Notes: generated by a model from the sequence alone, not told the origin. DNA of 64,000 nucleotides from Arthrobacter sp. 9V (GCF_902506065.1 NZ_LR732912.1:2785016-2849015); one strand, 5' to 3'. Positions 1 to 8,639 are shown, counted from the first letter of the stretch. Program-made: numbers and translations.

Positions 1-123
1 GTCTGTCCAGGCCTGTGCCACAAAATCACCGAACGCCGTGGGCAATTGCACGATCGGCCCACCACTGACGGGGTGCGGCCCGGGGCCGGTGTGGTCACTG
101 CTGCGTGTGGTCGATGCGGTCAT
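1..123 (-). CDS. ribA: GTP cyclohydrolase II, N-terminal part (cut by window edge)
   Basis: An ATG at 123 overlaps the ribB stop codon as ATGA and opens a frame that runs off the left edge, giving 41 codons. The translation begins [11 protein letters not shown] and reaches [13 protein letters not shown], which resembles the first strand of GTP cyclohydrolase II (LPTxFGxF). This enzyme opens the imidazole ring of GTP, the first committed step of riboflavin synthesis. The overlap implies translational coupling to ribB. Many bacteria fuse these two functions as RibBA; here they are separate frames. Zinc ligands and the catalytic region lie outside the window, so the call rests on the short N-terminal match and the operon context. 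Confidence 0.8.
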   Translation of the reverse strand, partial: MTASTTRSSDHTGPGPHPVSGGPIVQLPTAFGDFVAQAWTD

Positions 124-815
124 CGCTTCTCCTCGTCCTCCTGTGAAACATGTGCCGTCCGGGACTCTACCGCCTCAACATACGACACCAGGTCCTCAAT
201 GGAGATGAGGGGGCATCCATGTTCAGCGGCGAAATCGCGCAGACTGTCCAGCCGCATCATTTCACCGTCGTCATGTACCAACTCTGCGATCACACCCACC
301 GGAGCGAGCCCGGCAAGACGACACAGGTCCACGGCAGCTTCCGTGTGACCTGGACGTTCACGCACTCCCCCGTTAACTGCCCGCAGCGGGAAAATATGCC
401 CGGGACGCGTAATTGAGGCAGGAGTGCTGCTCGAATCTGCAAGAATCCGGGCCGTCAATGCGCGGTCAGTGGCCGAGATTCCTGTGCTGACGCCGATCGC
501 GGCGTCGCAGGAAACAGTGTAAGCAGTGCCCTTGGCGTCCTCGTTGATTTCCACCATGGGTGGGAGGACCAGGGCGTCCGCACGCTCGCCATCCAAGGGA
601 ACACAAATGACGCCGGATGAATACCTGATGGTCCATCCCATGAGTGCCGGCGTGGCGTGTTCGGCAGCGAAGATGATGTCGCCTTCGTTCTCGCGGTCTT
701 CGTTGTCCACCACGATCACGGCTTGGCCGGCTGCCATTGCGGCAATAGCCGATTCAACAGGATCGAGGCCGGTGCGTCGCGCGCCGGCCGGGGTTGTCTT
801 GGCGGGAGCGCTCAT
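120..815 (-). CDS. ribB: 3,4-dihydroxy-2-butanone 4-phosphate synthase
   Basis: This 231-residue protein converts ribulose 5-phosphate to 3,4-dihydroxy-2-butanone 4-phosphate and formate, the four-carbon precursor of riboflavin. The acidic substrate/Mg loop is visible as [10 protein letters not shown] near residue 37, and the conserved [10 protein letters not shown] and [14 protein letters not shown] segments follow in the C-terminal half. The length fits a stand-alone RibB rather than a RibBA fusion; a charged tail (SQEDEEKR) ends at the stop that overlaps the ribA start. The start ATG overlaps the ribE stop by 4 bp, so expression is coupled along the operon. It belongs to the FMN-riboswitch-led transcript. 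Confidence 0.96.
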   Translation of the reverse strand: MSAPAKTTPAGARRTGLDPVESAIAAMAAGQAVIVVDNEDRENEGDIIFAAEHATPALMGWTIRYSSGVICVPLDGERADALVLPPMVEINEDAKGTAYTVSCDAAIGVSTGISATDRALTARILADSSSTPASITRPGHIFPLRAVNGGVRERPGHTEAAVDLCRLAGLAPVGVIAELVHDDGEMMRLDSLRDFAAEHGCPLISIEDLVSYVEAVESRTAHVSQEDEEKR

Positions 816-1441
816 TTTGCGCCTCCTTGCTGAGGCGCGAAGGACAGAAGGCGCTCGGTGTACTTGGCCAACACATCAACTTCGATGTTGACCTTGGCTC
901 CCACAGCCTTGGCACCCAAACCTGTTTCTTCCAACGTGGTGGGGATCAGCCCCACCTCAAACCACGGTGCCGTCTCCGCGGCGGGACTCACAGCCGTCAC
1001 GGTCAGTGAGACACCGTCGACGGCGATCGAACCCTTCTCGGCAATGTACCGCGCCAGCGTGGCCGGCACTCCAAACCGCAGCCGGTCCCAGTTTCCCAGC
1101 GGCTCGCGTTCCAGCAGCTCACCCACACCATCCACGTGGCCCTGGACAACATGCCCGTCCAGCCGGCCACCGGCCGGAACGCAGCGTTCGAGGTTGACCG
1201 CATCTCCTGCCACCAGCTCGCCGATCGTGGTCCGGATCAGTGTCTCCCCCATGACATCAACGCTGAAGTCCTGGCCATCAATTTCCGTGGCTGTAAGGCA
1301 CACCCCGTTGACGGCGATTGAGCCGCCCAGCGGCAATCCTTCCGCCGTGGTGGGCGCTTTGAGTCGCAGTGTTGCGCTGGCGTGGCCATCATGCTCAATG
1401 CCCAGCACAGTGCCTTGCTCAGCAACGATTCCCGTAAACAT
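812..1441 (-). CDS. ribE: Riboflavin synthase (alpha chain)
   Basis: This 209-residue protein dismutates two 6,7-dimethyl-8-ribityllumazine molecules to riboflavin plus a pyrimidine product. It shows the two homologous lumazine-binding repeats of the family: the N-terminal [12 protein letters not shown] and a second barrel opened by the [14 protein letters not shown] segment. Length is typical for the family (about 200). The start ATG shares one base with the ribD stop (TGATG) and the stop overlaps the ribB start, so it sits inside a tightly coupled rib operon. Some annotation schemes call this gene ribC. Confidence 0.96.
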   Translation of the reverse strand: MFTGIVAEQGTVLGIEHDGHASATLRLKAPTTAEGLPLGGSIAVNGVCLTATEIDGQDFSVDVMGETLIRTTIGELVAGDAVNLERCVPAGGRLDGHVVQGHVDGVGELLEREPLGNWDRLRFGVPATLARYIAEKGSIAVDGVSLTVTAVSPAAETAPWFEVGLIPTTLEETGLGAKAVGAKVNIEVDVLAKYTERLLSFAPQQGGAK

Positions 1442-2580
1442 CAGTGTCCTCCTGTGAGATATTCCGCAGTATCGCTGTGAGAAGCCATGTTCTTCTGCGA
1501 AACCGAATTCTTGATAATGCCGGAGGCCCCCCGTGGTGAGCGGAGGTGCAGCCGAAGGTCGTTGCCCAGAACGCGCACAGCGCCGCCGCCGGCTTCATCC
1601 CAGGACCACTGCTGGGCGTCTGCCAGCGTGGTGATACCGAGGTCATTCAGCGCCGGAGTGCCGGATCCGAGCAATGTGGGCGCAATGTAGACGATCAGTT
1701 CGTCCACCAGGTCTGCTGCAAGGAACGTGCTCAAAATGGATGAGCCTCCCTCCACCATGAGGTGACGGACTCCCTGTTCAAACAGCATCCCCAAGGCTTC
1801 GGCCGGATCACGTGTGGGCAGGTGAACAAAACGCCCGTCAGTTCCGCGGACTGCAGCGTCCTCAGGAACTTCCCGCAGGCCCATCACGGCCCGAAGAGGC
1901 TGGTGAGCAGAAAGTTCGCCGTCGGCAGTCCTGGCCGTCAGGCGCGGGTTATCGATCAACACAGTGCCGGTACCTACCAGGATCGCGTCGATCAACCCAC
2001 GTAATCCGTGGTTGTCTGCCAGGGACTCCGGACAGGAGATCCACTGGCTGGTGCCGTCCACGGCAGCAATCCGGCTGTCCAGGGTCTGGGCAATATGCAA
2101 GGTGACGAAAGGACGCTTGGCGGCAACGGCGTCGAACCAGTCACGGTTCATCTCAAGCGCCTTACCGCCGTCCAGCCCGGACCTCACCTCAACACCGGCG
2201 GCAGTGAGCGTGCGCGCGCCGCCTGCGGCAGGATCATGGGGGTCGTCGACGGCGTAAATCACCTTCGCTATTCCGGCATCAATGATCGCTTGGGCGCAAG
2301 GCCCGGTTCGGCCCACATGGTTGCAGGGCTCCAAAGTGACAACCATGGTGGTTCCGGCGGTGTCGACGCCCTTCTTCCGGGCTTCGAAAATGGCGTCCGC
2401 TTCAGCGTGGGGCGTTCCGGCACCCCGGTGATAACCGATTGCCAGCTGCTCGCCCTGCGGGCTGAGGATTGCCGCACCAACCAAGGGATTGGCTCCCCTG
2501 GGACCGGCAAGGGCAGCCTTCAGCGCGGCCTCCATGGCCGCAGCTTCTGCTGCACTGTAAGGGGTGTTTTCGAAGTTCAT
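1441..2580 (-). CDS. ribD: Bifunctional diaminohydroxyphosphoribosylaminopyrimidine deaminase / 5-amino-6-(5-phosphoribosylamino)uracil reductase
   Basis: This 379-residue protein carries an N-terminal zinc cytidine-deaminase-like domain, with the HAEADAI and PCNHVGRTGPCAQAII motifs that supply the His, catalytic Glu and two Cys ligands, and a C-terminal NADPH-dependent reductase domain (THIAQTLDSRIA-like start, MVEGGSSILSTFL). It performs the second and third steps of riboflavin synthesis. The last about 30 residues (ending YLTGGH) are a polar extension beyond the reductase fold. It overlaps the upstream transporter gene by 4 bp and touches ribE by 1 bp. The order transporter-ribD-ribE-ribB-ribA fits a single FMN-controlled message. 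Confidence 0.96.
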   Translation of the reverse strand: MNFENTPYSAAEAAAMEAALKAALAGPRGANPLVGAAILSPQGEQLAIGYHRGAGTPHAEADAIFEARKKGVDTAGTTMVVTLEPCNHVGRTGPCAQAIIDAGIAKVIYAVDDPHDPAAGGARTLTAAGVEVRSGLDGGKALEMNRDWFDAVAAKRPFVTLHIAQTLDSRIAAVDGTSQWISCPESLADNHGLRGLIDAILVGTGTVLIDNPRLTARTADGELSAHQPLRAVMGLREVPEDAAVRGTDGRFVHLPTRDPAEALGMLFEQGVRHLMVEGGSSILSTFLAADLVDELIVYIAPTLLGSGTPALNDLGITTLADAQQWSWDEAGGGAVRVLGNDLRLHLRSPRGASGIIKNSVSQKNMASHSDTAEYLTGGH

Positions 2581-3281
2581 CGGACGGCCCCCGCGGATAA
2601 GGCAACTTCTACCGGCCCGGCATTACGGGCGGCACGTTCGCGCTTTTCGGCCCGCCACCATACGAAGAACCCGGTGAGAGTGAAGAAGCCGTAGAACAAA
2701 TACATCACCGCGCTGGCGTAGTAACCCGCGCTGAACAGCAGCGGCACGCCCACAATGTCAACGGCCACCCAGATCAGCCAAAATTCGGTGAATCCACGTG
2801 CCATTCCATAGGTCGCCAACAGTGATCCCATGAAAGTCCAGGCATCGGCCCACACGGGTGGATAGGAGCCAAGCGAGTCGAACACCGGCGTAAGTGCCGC
2901 AGTGCCCGCCACCATGGCCGCTATCAGCGCGATCCGGACCTTGTTGCTGGCCCAACCGGGGACGATTGCACGCCCTTGCGCACTTGATTCCTGGCCATGC
3001 TTCCACCGGTACCAGCCATAGATGGCCACTGCAATGAACATGATCTGGCGTGCGGCCTGTCCCCACAGGGTGGCCGGGGCTGCCGCTCCAAAGACATTGC
3101 CCAGGAAGACCGTGAGCAGAAGGATGTTGCCGATTATGCCGATTGGCCACGCCCAGACTTTACGGCGCATTCCGCCGAGGGCGCTGAGGAGCCCAAAGAT
3201 GTTACCAAGCACTTCGCGTAAGACTAGAGCAGATCCTCCAACGGGGATCTGTGCTTCGAAGAGCCATCGCAGAAAGTCCAT
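2577..3281 (-). CDS. ribM: PnuC-family riboflavin transporter (RibM/PnuX type)
   Basis: This protein of 234 residues belongs to the PnuC family. The ATG at 3281 is chosen because GGAAGGA stands just upstream and because the peptide MDFLRWLFEAQIPVGG begins the typical N-terminus; the open frame upstream to 3461 is riboswitch leader. Several hydrophobic helices are visible (for example GIIGNILLLTVFLGNVFG and VAVDIVGVPLLFSAGYYA), and the tail is basic. PnuC proteins carry nicotinamide riboside, but actinobacterial members under FMN-riboswitch control (RibM/PnuX of Corynebacterium and Streptomyces) import riboflavin. Here it is the first gene after an FMN riboswitch and overlaps ribD, so riboflavin is the inferred substrate. 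Confidence 0.88.
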   Translation of the reverse strand: MDFLRWLFEAQIPVGGSALVLREVLGNIFGLLSALGGMRRKVWAWPIGIIGNILLLTVFLGNVFGAAAPATLWGQAARQIMFIAVAIYGWYRWKHGQESSAQGRAIVPGWASNKVRIALIAAMVAGTAALTPVFDSLGSYPPVWADAWTFMGSLLATYGMARGFTEFWLIWVAVDIVGVPLLFSAGYYASAVMYLFYGFFTLTGFFVWWRAEKRERAARNAGPVEVALSAGAVR

Positions 3282-3336
3282 GCCGTTCCTTCCCAATAAG
3301 CCGCGATGACTCCGGGGGTGTACGACAGCGCAACGC

Positions 3337-3360
3337 CGGGCGTCGCTAAAGCAGCGCCCG
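3337..3360 (-). other. Hairpin between FMN aptamer and ribM start (candidate expression platform)
   Basis: On the minus strand a 6-bp stem CGGGCG/CGCCCG, extended after one mismatch by three more pairs around a TTTA loop, lies between the aptamer and the ribM Shine-Dalgarno. No U-run follows it, so it is not a clear intrinsic terminator. It could be part of an anti-sequestor or Rho-dependent platform. Function is inferred from position only. Confidence 0.35.
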
Positions 3361-3373
3361 AGGCATGACTGTA

Positions 3374-3524
3374 CGTGCTTCTCCCATCCAGACTTTAACT
3401 GTCGGTACCGGAATTTCACCAGTTCAACCGTCTGCCATTGAACATCCAATTGCTTGGACATCCCATGGCTCGCGGGTCGCGGACTATAACCGCCGGTTCG
3501 GACTTACACCGACCCCGGAGCACG
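3374..3524 (-). promoter_or_regulatory. FMN riboswitch (RFN element)
   Basis: Reading the minus strand, the region starts CGTGCTCCGGGGTCGGTG and contains the conserved blocks AACCGGCGGT, AGTCCGCGACCCGC, GGTGAAATTCCGGTACCGAC and finally GTCTGGATGGGAGAAGCACG. These match the core of the RFN element, and the two ends pair to close the basal P1 stem. The aptamer lies about 93 nt upstream of the ribM start. RFN elements repress riboflavin synthesis and uptake genes when FMN is abundant, so it should control the whole ribM-ribDEBA operon. The rest of the 3282-3605 gap holds only the leader to ribM and about 80 nt of upstream DNA in which I see no convincing promoter. Confidence 0.96.
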
Positions 3525-3605
3525 TATGTGTGTTGTTATTCTGCCACAACTACCAAGATGTCCGGACTATTCCCGGGCCATTTTCGTAACATGTGGTGAC
3601 GGTCG

Positions 3606-4280
3606 TCAGGCGTTCGTCCGGGCAGCGGCCTGACCTGCTGAACGGAGCCGCTCGATCGCCGCTGCGGGGTCCTGATGCCCGTAAACTGCCGAGCCCGCAA
3701 CGAAGACGTTTGCACCGGCTTCAGCCGCCCGCACAATGGTTTCCTCAGTGATGCCACCGTCCACCTGGATGGCGACGCCGATCCCCGAACCTTCAATCGC
3801 TGCCCGCGCACGCCGGATCTTGGGCAAGGTGATATCCAGGAATGATTGCCCCCCGAACCCGGGCTCCACGGTCATGATCAAGAGCATGTCCAGCTCGCTG
3901 AGCATGTCCAGGTACGGCTCCACGGGTGTGGCCGGACGCAAAGCCATGCCGGCCTTGGACCCCCTTGCGCGCAATTCCCGGGCCAGCTTGACCGGAGCCA
4001 TGGCAGCTTCGGCATGGAACGTCACCGAAGCGACGCCGGCGTCCGCGTAGGCAGGTGCCCAGCGGTCGGCGTCGGAGATCATCAAGTGCGCGTCCAGCGG
4101 AACCGGGCTGACTGCTTGAATCCGTTGCACCACAGGCAAGCCCAGCGTCAGGTTGGGAACGAAATGGTTGTCCATGACGTCCACGTGGACGGCATCAGCG
4201 TTGCTGATCCGTTGCAGTTCCGCCTCAAGGTTGACGAAATCCGCGGACAAGATGCTGGGGTTGATACAGCACTGAGTCAA
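3606..4280 (-). CDS. rpe: Ribulose-phosphate 3-epimerase
   Basis: This 224-residue TIM-barrel enzyme interconverts ribulose 5-phosphate and xylulose 5-phosphate in the pentose phosphate pathway. Conserved segments are visible in order: PSILSADF at the N-terminus, [16 protein letters not shown] with the metal-binding His/Asp, [12 protein letters not shown] around the phosphate loop, and QVDGGI with the second catalytic Asp. The length is normal. It lies 36 bp downstream of rsmB on the same strand and is probably the last gene of a def-fmt-rsmB-rpe operon, since the FMN riboswitch begins a new unit about 80 bp further on. Its substrate, ribulose 5-phosphate, is also the RibB substrate. Confidence 0.96.
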   Translation of the reverse strand: MTQCCINPSILSADFVNLEAELQRISNADAVHVDVMDNHFVPNLTLGLPVVQRIQAVSPVPLDAHLMISDADRWAPAYADAGVASVTFHAEAAMAPVKLARELRARGSKAGMALRPATPVEPYLDMLSELDMLLIMTVEPGFGGQSFLDITLPKIRRARAAIEGSGIGVAIQVDGGITEETIVRAAEAGANVFVAGSAVYGHQDPAAAIERLRSAGQAAARTNA

Positions 4281-4316
4281 AGCAGCCCCTTCGGGTTGGT
4301 GATGTGGTCTTTGCGG

Positions 4317-5885
4317 CTACGGCTTTTTGCGGATGATTGCCATGAACATGGCATCTGTTTGGTGAACGTGGGGCCACAACTGGGCAGTGAGCTCGTGACC
4401 GGCCTCAAGGTTTCCGTTAAGGCTCACGTCGTCCAACGCCTGCCCGGCGTCCAACAGTTCCAGGTCCTCACGCTTGGCCAGCACGTCAGTAACAACTGCC
4501 GTGGTTTCGGCCGGATGTGGCGAACACGTCACGTAGGCAACCACGCCACCGGGCTTGACGGCATCAAGGGCGGACTTCAACAAGTCGCGTTGCAAGGGGC
4601 CCAAGTCTCCGATGTCCTTGGGAGAACGGCGCCACCGGGATTCCGGTCGCCGTCGCAAGGCACCGAGACCACTGCACGGAACATCCACCAACACACGATC
4701 GAAAGATTCGGGCTGCTCTCCACCCACCTCACGGCCGTCACCGGTCCGCACTGTCCAAGCCTCATTGGGCACGGCGGACAATGCTTGTTGAACCAGTTTG
4801 GCCCGGTGCGGCGCAGGCTCGTTGGCCAGCAGGGTGGCGCCGTCGCGGTAGGCCAAAGCAGCCAGAAGCGCCGCTTTGCCACCAGGGCCGGCGCACAGGT
4901 CCAGCCATCGTTCGCCTTGGGCGGGAGGATCGCCCAGCTCAACCCCGGCCAAAGCACGAGCCACAAGTTGCGAACCCACGTCCTGGACACGCGTGGTACC
5001 GCGCCGGACCGATTCAAAACGTCCCAGGTCCCCGCCGGCAGAAAGAGCTGAATCTTCCACCAACTCACCAGCTGTGGCCCCATTTTCGAATGCTTCGTCC
5101 AGGTTCCCCAGACCGGGCAAAGCCACCAGATTCACCACCGGGGCGGCGTTATCTGCCTCCAAGAGGGCATCAATTTCGGTTTTGGGCCGACCGTGGTTCA
5201 CCAACGATTGACGCAGGGCACGGACAATCCATTCCGGGTGCGCATGACGCAGGGCAGCGATTTTGGTTTCATCGGATTCGTCATCGAGCAGAATCTCCAA
5301 CCACTCCACCATGGTGTGGGCAGTGACCTTGCGAAGGACGGCGTTGATGAGCGCCGAGGGGCCGGCTCCGATGACGGCACGTGCCAAACCCACAGTCTGG
5401 TCCAGCGCCGCATGGGCCGGAACACGCATGGACAGCAGCTGGTGCGCGCCGATTCGCAAAGCATCCAGGATGGCAGGATCCAGTTGCTCCAGGGGACGGT
5501 CTACGCAACGGGCCAGTACAGCATCGTAGGTGCCTTGGCCACGCAAAGCCCCGTAGCTCAGTTCAGTGGCAAAGCCGGCGTCGCGTCGGTCCAGCCGGTG
5601 CTCCCGGATACGTGCCGGCAACACCAGGTTTGCGTAAGCATCCTCGGAAGCAACCGCGCGGAGCACTTCATAAGCCACGAGCCTGGCAGGATCAGCGCGG
5701 CGCGTGCGCTGCGAAGGAGCGTTATTGGTAAAGCCCCTCTGTGGTCCCCTGTTTCGCTCGCGACCCTGGGCGTTGCGTTTGCTTTCGCTGCCGGTTCCCC
5801 GGTTGCCCTGTGAGCCTCGGTTTCCCGCCCCGCCGCCGTCCCGGCTCCCGCTGTTGTTGGGGCCTCGCCGGCCGGACTCACTCAT
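4317..5885 (-). CDS. rsmB: 16S rRNA cytosine-967 C5-methyltransferase (RsmB/Sun family)
   Basis: This 522-residue protein has a disordered, Gly/Arg/Asn-rich N-terminus of about 60 residues, a NusB-like RNA-binding domain (ARLVAYEVLRAV to about residue 200) and a C-terminal SAM-dependent m5C methyltransferase domain. The SAM loop LDLCAGPGGKAALLA and the two cysteines of the m5C mechanism, DVPCSGLGALRRRPE and YVTCSPHPAET, are visible. It methylates 16S rRNA at C967 (E. coli numbering). The start ATG overlaps the fmt stop by 4 bp, a common actinobacterial arrangement. The N-terminal low-complexity extension is longer than in the E. coli protein. Confidence 0.94.
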   Translation of the reverse strand: MSESGRRGPNNSGSRDGGGAGNRGSQGNRGTGSESKRNAQGRERNRGPQRGFTNNAPSQRTRRADPARLVAYEVLRAVASEDAYANLVLPARIREHRLDRRDAGFATELSYGALRGQGTYDAVLARCVDRPLEQLDPAILDALRIGAHQLLSMRVPAHAALDQTVGLARAVIGAGPSALINAVLRKVTAHTMVEWLEILLDDESDETKIAALRHAHPEWIVRALRQSLVNHGRPKTEIDALLEADNAAPVVNLVALPGLGNLDEAFENGATAGELVEDSALSAGGDLGRFESVRRGTTRVQDVGSQLVARALAGVELGDPPAQGERWLDLCAGPGGKAALLAALAYRDGATLLANEPAPHRAKLVQQALSAVPNEAWTVRTGDGREVGGEQPESFDRVLVDVPCSGLGALRRRPESRWRRSPKDIGDLGPLQRDLLKSALDAVKPGGVVAYVTCSPHPAETTAVVTDVLAKREDLELLDAGQALDDVSLNGNLEAGHELTAQLWPHVHQTDAMFMAIIRKKP

Positions 5886-6802
5886 TCGAATACCACTCTC
5901 TCAGGTGTTGCCAGGCCGCGCGCCCAATCGGCGGACGACATCATTTTCTTACCGGCCGGTTGGACCCGGCCAAGTTCCACTGCATGGGAACCGGTACCCA
6001 CCAGCACGGATTTGCCGTCCACTCTGATGCTTCCCGGAGCAAGGTCCTTGATTTCAGGCCGCAGTGTTACTGGTTCAAGTTTGATCCTCTGGCCCTCCAA
6101 TGTGGTCCAAGCCCCGGGTTCAGGAGTAACACCGCGCGCACGGCGGTTCACAGCAAGGGCCGGTTGCTGCCAGTCCAGTCGTCCGTCGTCGAGCGTCAGC
6201 TTGGGGGCAAGGGAGACCTCCCCGTGCTGCGGCTGTGGAGCAGCCTGACCGGCGTCGATTGCCGAGAGGGTCTGGCTCAGGAGCACAGCGCCGCTGATGG
6301 AGAGCCGCTCCAGGAGATCGCCGGCCGTGTCCTCCGGACGAACCGTTTCAGTGAGTGTCCCGAACACAGGCCCGGTGTCCAGGCCTTCTTCGAGCTGGAA
6401 AGTAGCAGCTCCCGTGACGTCGTCGCCGGCGATGATGGATCGCTGCACGGGCGCAGCACCGCGCCAAGCCGGGAGAAGGGAGAAGTGCAGGTTGACCCAG
6501 CCGTGGGTGGGAACGCCCAGTGCAGCCTTGGGAACGATTCCCCCGTAGGCAACGATCGCCGCGACGTCGGGCCTGAATTCCGCGATCCTGGAGGTGGTCT
6601 CAGCATCGACCTTTGCCGCACGGATGACCTCGATGCCGAGTTCCATGGCTCGTACAGCCACCGGCGACGGCGTCAGGATGCGTTTGCGCCCCACCGGCGC
6701 GTCCGGGCGGGTGAGGACCGCAACGATCTCGAAACCCGCCTTTACGAGCGCGTCCAACGAGGGCACGGCGACTGCAGGCGTTCCAGCGAAGAGAATCCTC
6801 AC
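5882..6802 (-). CDS. fmt: Methionyl-tRNA formyltransferase
   Basis: This 306-residue enzyme transfers a formyl group from 10-formyl-tetrahydrofolate to initiator Met-tRNA. The N-terminal Rossmann domain starts RILFAGTPAVAVPSLDAL, and the folate/catalytic region shows the SLLP signature within LHFSLLPAWRGAAPVQ. The C-terminal OB-like tRNA-binding domain occupies the last 100 residues. It overlaps def upstream and rsmB downstream by 4 bp each (ATGA junctions), so translation initiation and rRNA modification genes are coupled. The length is normal. Confidence 0.97.
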   Translation of the reverse strand: MRILFAGTPAVAVPSLDALVKAGFEIVAVLTRPDAPVGRKRILTPSPVAVRAMELGIEVIRAAKVDAETTSRIAEFRPDVAAIVAYGGIVPKAALGVPTHGWVNLHFSLLPAWRGAAPVQRSIIAGDDVTGAATFQLEEGLDTGPVFGTLTETVRPEDTAGDLLERLSISGAVLLSQTLSAIDAGQAAPQPQHGEVSLAPKLTLDDGRLDWQQPALAVNRRARGVTPEPGAWTTLEGQRIKLEPVTLRPEIKDLAPGSIRVDGKSVLVGTGSHAVELGRVQPAGKKMMSSADWARGLATPERVVFE

Positions 6803-7371
6803 TCTGAAACCCCGAAGCTACCGCCGCCGAAGCTGGATCCAACCGAATTGGCGCGCTGGGAGGTGGTTTGCTCCGTGATGGCGTGGTAATTGGCGTTCCG
6901 GATGGCTCGCAGGGCGGCCTTACGGTCCTCGCCTTCCAATCTGTCGGTGTAGAGGACGCCGTCAAGGTGATCGGTCTCGTGTTGGAGACAGCGGGCCAGC
7001 ATGCCCTCGGCCTCCACCGAAACCGGGTTCCCGTTAAGATCCACACCAGTGGCCTTGGTGGTCCTGTGACGGCGTACGGGGAAACCCAACCCGGGAATGG
7101 AAAGGCAACCTTCTACTTCGTCCGGCTGAAAGTCATCACTGTTTTCCAGGACCGGGTTGATGATGTGGCCTTCCACTCCTCCGATGCGGTAAGTAAACAC
7201 ACGCTGACTGACGCCAACCTGCGGCGCGGCAAGGCCGGCGCCTTCGACGTCTTCCATGGTTTCGGTCATGTCAGCTACCAGCTTGGCGAGCTCCGGCCCG
7301 AAATCGGTGACGGGGTCAGCGACGGTGCGCAACACCGGATCCCCGATGATTCGGATACTCAAAATTGCCAT
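6799..7371 (-). CDS. def: Peptide deformylase
   Basis: This 190-residue metalloprotease removes the N-formyl group from nascent proteins. All three family motifs are intact: GAGLAAPQVG (motif 1), EGCLSIPG with the metal-binding Cys (motif 2), and QHETDHLDG with the HExxH metal site (motif 3). It ends in a Ser/Gly-rich tail (GSSFGGGSFGVSE). The gene is the head of the def-fmt-rsmB-rpe group and overlaps fmt by 4 bp. The preceding same-strand gene stops 49 bp upstream of the start. Confidence 0.97.
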   Translation of the reverse strand: MAILSIRIIGDPVLRTVADPVTDFGPELAKLVADMTETMEDVEGAGLAAPQVGVSQRVFTYRIGGVEGHIINPVLENSDDFQPDEVEGCLSIPGLGFPVRRHRTTKATGVDLNGNPVSVEAEGMLARCLQHETDHLDGVLYTDRLEGEDRKAALRAIRNANYHAITEQTTSQRANSVGSSFGGGSFGVSE

Positions 7372-7420
7372 CTGCTGTCAGTCCTCACTATCGAAAAACC
7401 AGGCCCCGGCTGTTGCAGGC

Positions 7421-8326
7421 CTATGCCAGTTTAGTTGAGGACATGGCCGCTGGAGGTGCTGCGGCAGGCGCCGCACCCGCCGACGCAAAGACGGGCGGGG
7501 CCACGGGCAGCAGCGGCTGTCCGGCCGCGACAACGTCCGCTGACATCTCCCACACGCGCCGCAGGGCACAGAACTTCCACCAATGGTGCTTGAGGATGTC
7601 CGGATTGGCCCGCTGCGGTCTGACTTCAGTCTCCCCGATTGCTACTGCCAACAACATGGGGCTATCGCCGTACTTCCACGGCTCCCATTCACCTGCGACA
7701 GGATCCACCAGGCTTTCTTCTGCTTTCATCCCGGCGGCGAGCTGCATGACCACTTTGTCATCCAGTGCCTTGACTGTTCCGTCCCGGGTAGTGCCTTTGG
7801 TCTTGTAATCAATCAGGCAGATGCGGCCGTTGATCCGTGCCACGAGGTCCAACGTCCCGGCATAGCCCACCGTCTTGTTCCACACCGTGATCTCCGGCGC
7901 GAGGGGCTCCACCCGGTAGAGCTCCCACCACTCGTCAAAGCGGGCAGCAAATGCCTGCTCTCCATGGGCTGCCAAGTCATCCCTGCACTCCTGCAGTCGG
8001 TGCGGCCGCCCCATTGCCCGCAGGGCCACCTGTTCGCAGTAAGTGTGGACGCGGTCTCCGCGCGCTGCGGCTGCATCCCGGTAAACCTCAGCGGCTTTGG
8101 AGGCTTTGTTGATTGCCTGGCGGATTTTGGCCGGGCTGCCAAGGATGGCCGGGAGCTCGGGATCCGCAGCAAGGCTGCTTGCTCCCATGTAACTGAACCA
8201 CCCGTCCAAGGCATGAGCCTGTTGTCCGATCACAGTGGTGATGGACGGCACGGAAAATTGCTCAGTAGTGGAGCGGGCGTACATCCGGCCGTAGTCAGTA
8301 GCGTGGGCAAGCAGTGGAGCAGTCAT
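7421..8326 (-). CDS. PD-(D/E)XK nuclease superfamily protein, orphan
   Basis: This 301-residue protein carries a recognisable PD-(D/E)XK core. RGDRVHTYCEQVALR (about 90-103) resembles the Gxx(V/I)Hxx(x)E helix of the Cas4/AddB-like group. It is followed by PEITVW (E145), GTLDLVARI (D160) and LIDYKTKGT (D173, K175), the usual metal and catalytic residues. The last about 40 residues are Pro/Ala-rich low complexity. Neither a helicase nor cas genes lie nearby, so its role in repair, phage defence or something else cannot be deduced. It is preceded by a possible 48-residue gene and followed by def, all on the same strand. Confidence 0.82.
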   Translation of the reverse strand: MTAPLLAHATDYGRMYARSTTEQFSVPSITTVIGQQAHALDGWFSYMGASSLAADPELPAILGSPAKIRQAINKASKAAEVYRDAAAARGDRVHTYCEQVALRAMGRPHRLQECRDDLAAHGEQAFAARFDEWWELYRVEPLAPEITVWNKTVGYAGTLDLVARINGRICLIDYKTKGTTRDGTVKALDDKVVMQLAAGMKAEESLVDPVAGEWEPWKYGDSPMLLAVAIGETEVRPQRANPDILKHHWWKFCALRRVWEMSADVVAAGQPLLPVAPPVFASAGAAPAAAPPAAMSSTKLA

Positions 8327-8358
8327 ATAAAGACTGTGTCATAGAGGACCGACAGAAT

Positions 8359-8505
8359 TCATCCGCGGAAGATCAGGGCAAGCTGTTCAGGGGAAAGCCT
8401 GGCGAGCTTGCCCGCGAGGATAGGGGCTGTCCCGGCCAGATCGGCATAGGCCGGGGCAGGGTCCGTGGCAGCTGGAGGCTCAACTATTTCGTCGTGTTCG
8501 CGCAT
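8359..8505 (-). CDS. Possible small protein (48 aa) upstream of the nuclease-like gene
   Basis: An ATG at 8505 opens a 48-codon frame ending TGA at 8359. It begins MREHDEIVEPPA and ends LARLSPEQLALIFRG. The acidic Pro/Ala-rich first half and amphipathic C-terminal helix look protein-like, and the third codon position is clearly GC-rich. The gene lies 32 bp upstream of the PD-(D/E)XK gene on the same strand, so the two could be cotranscribed. The Shine-Dalgarno is weak (CAGG just before the ATG), and I do not recognise a family. Confidence 0.45.
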   Translation of the reverse strand: MREHDEIVEPPAATDPAPAYADLAGTAPILAGKLARLSPEQLALIFRG

Positions 8506-8639
8506 GCCTGATGAGTGCCGCGCCCAGGTGGTTCGTGACGCAGAACAAAAGTACTAGCACTCCGTTCACCGAGAGCTGCGGCCGTCAGCTATCTTCTGTT
8601 TGATCCATTTCTTGTGATGTAACCGGAACGGGGATCGGC

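Noticed and set aside
46..348. Plus-strand frames opposite ribA/ribB
   Set aside because: They are shadows of the rib genes and have no start signal or recognisable product.
3282..3461. N-terminal extension of the PnuC-family protein to 3461
   Set aside because: The extension would translate the 3' end of the FMN riboswitch; the ATG at 3281 has a strong Shine-Dalgarno.
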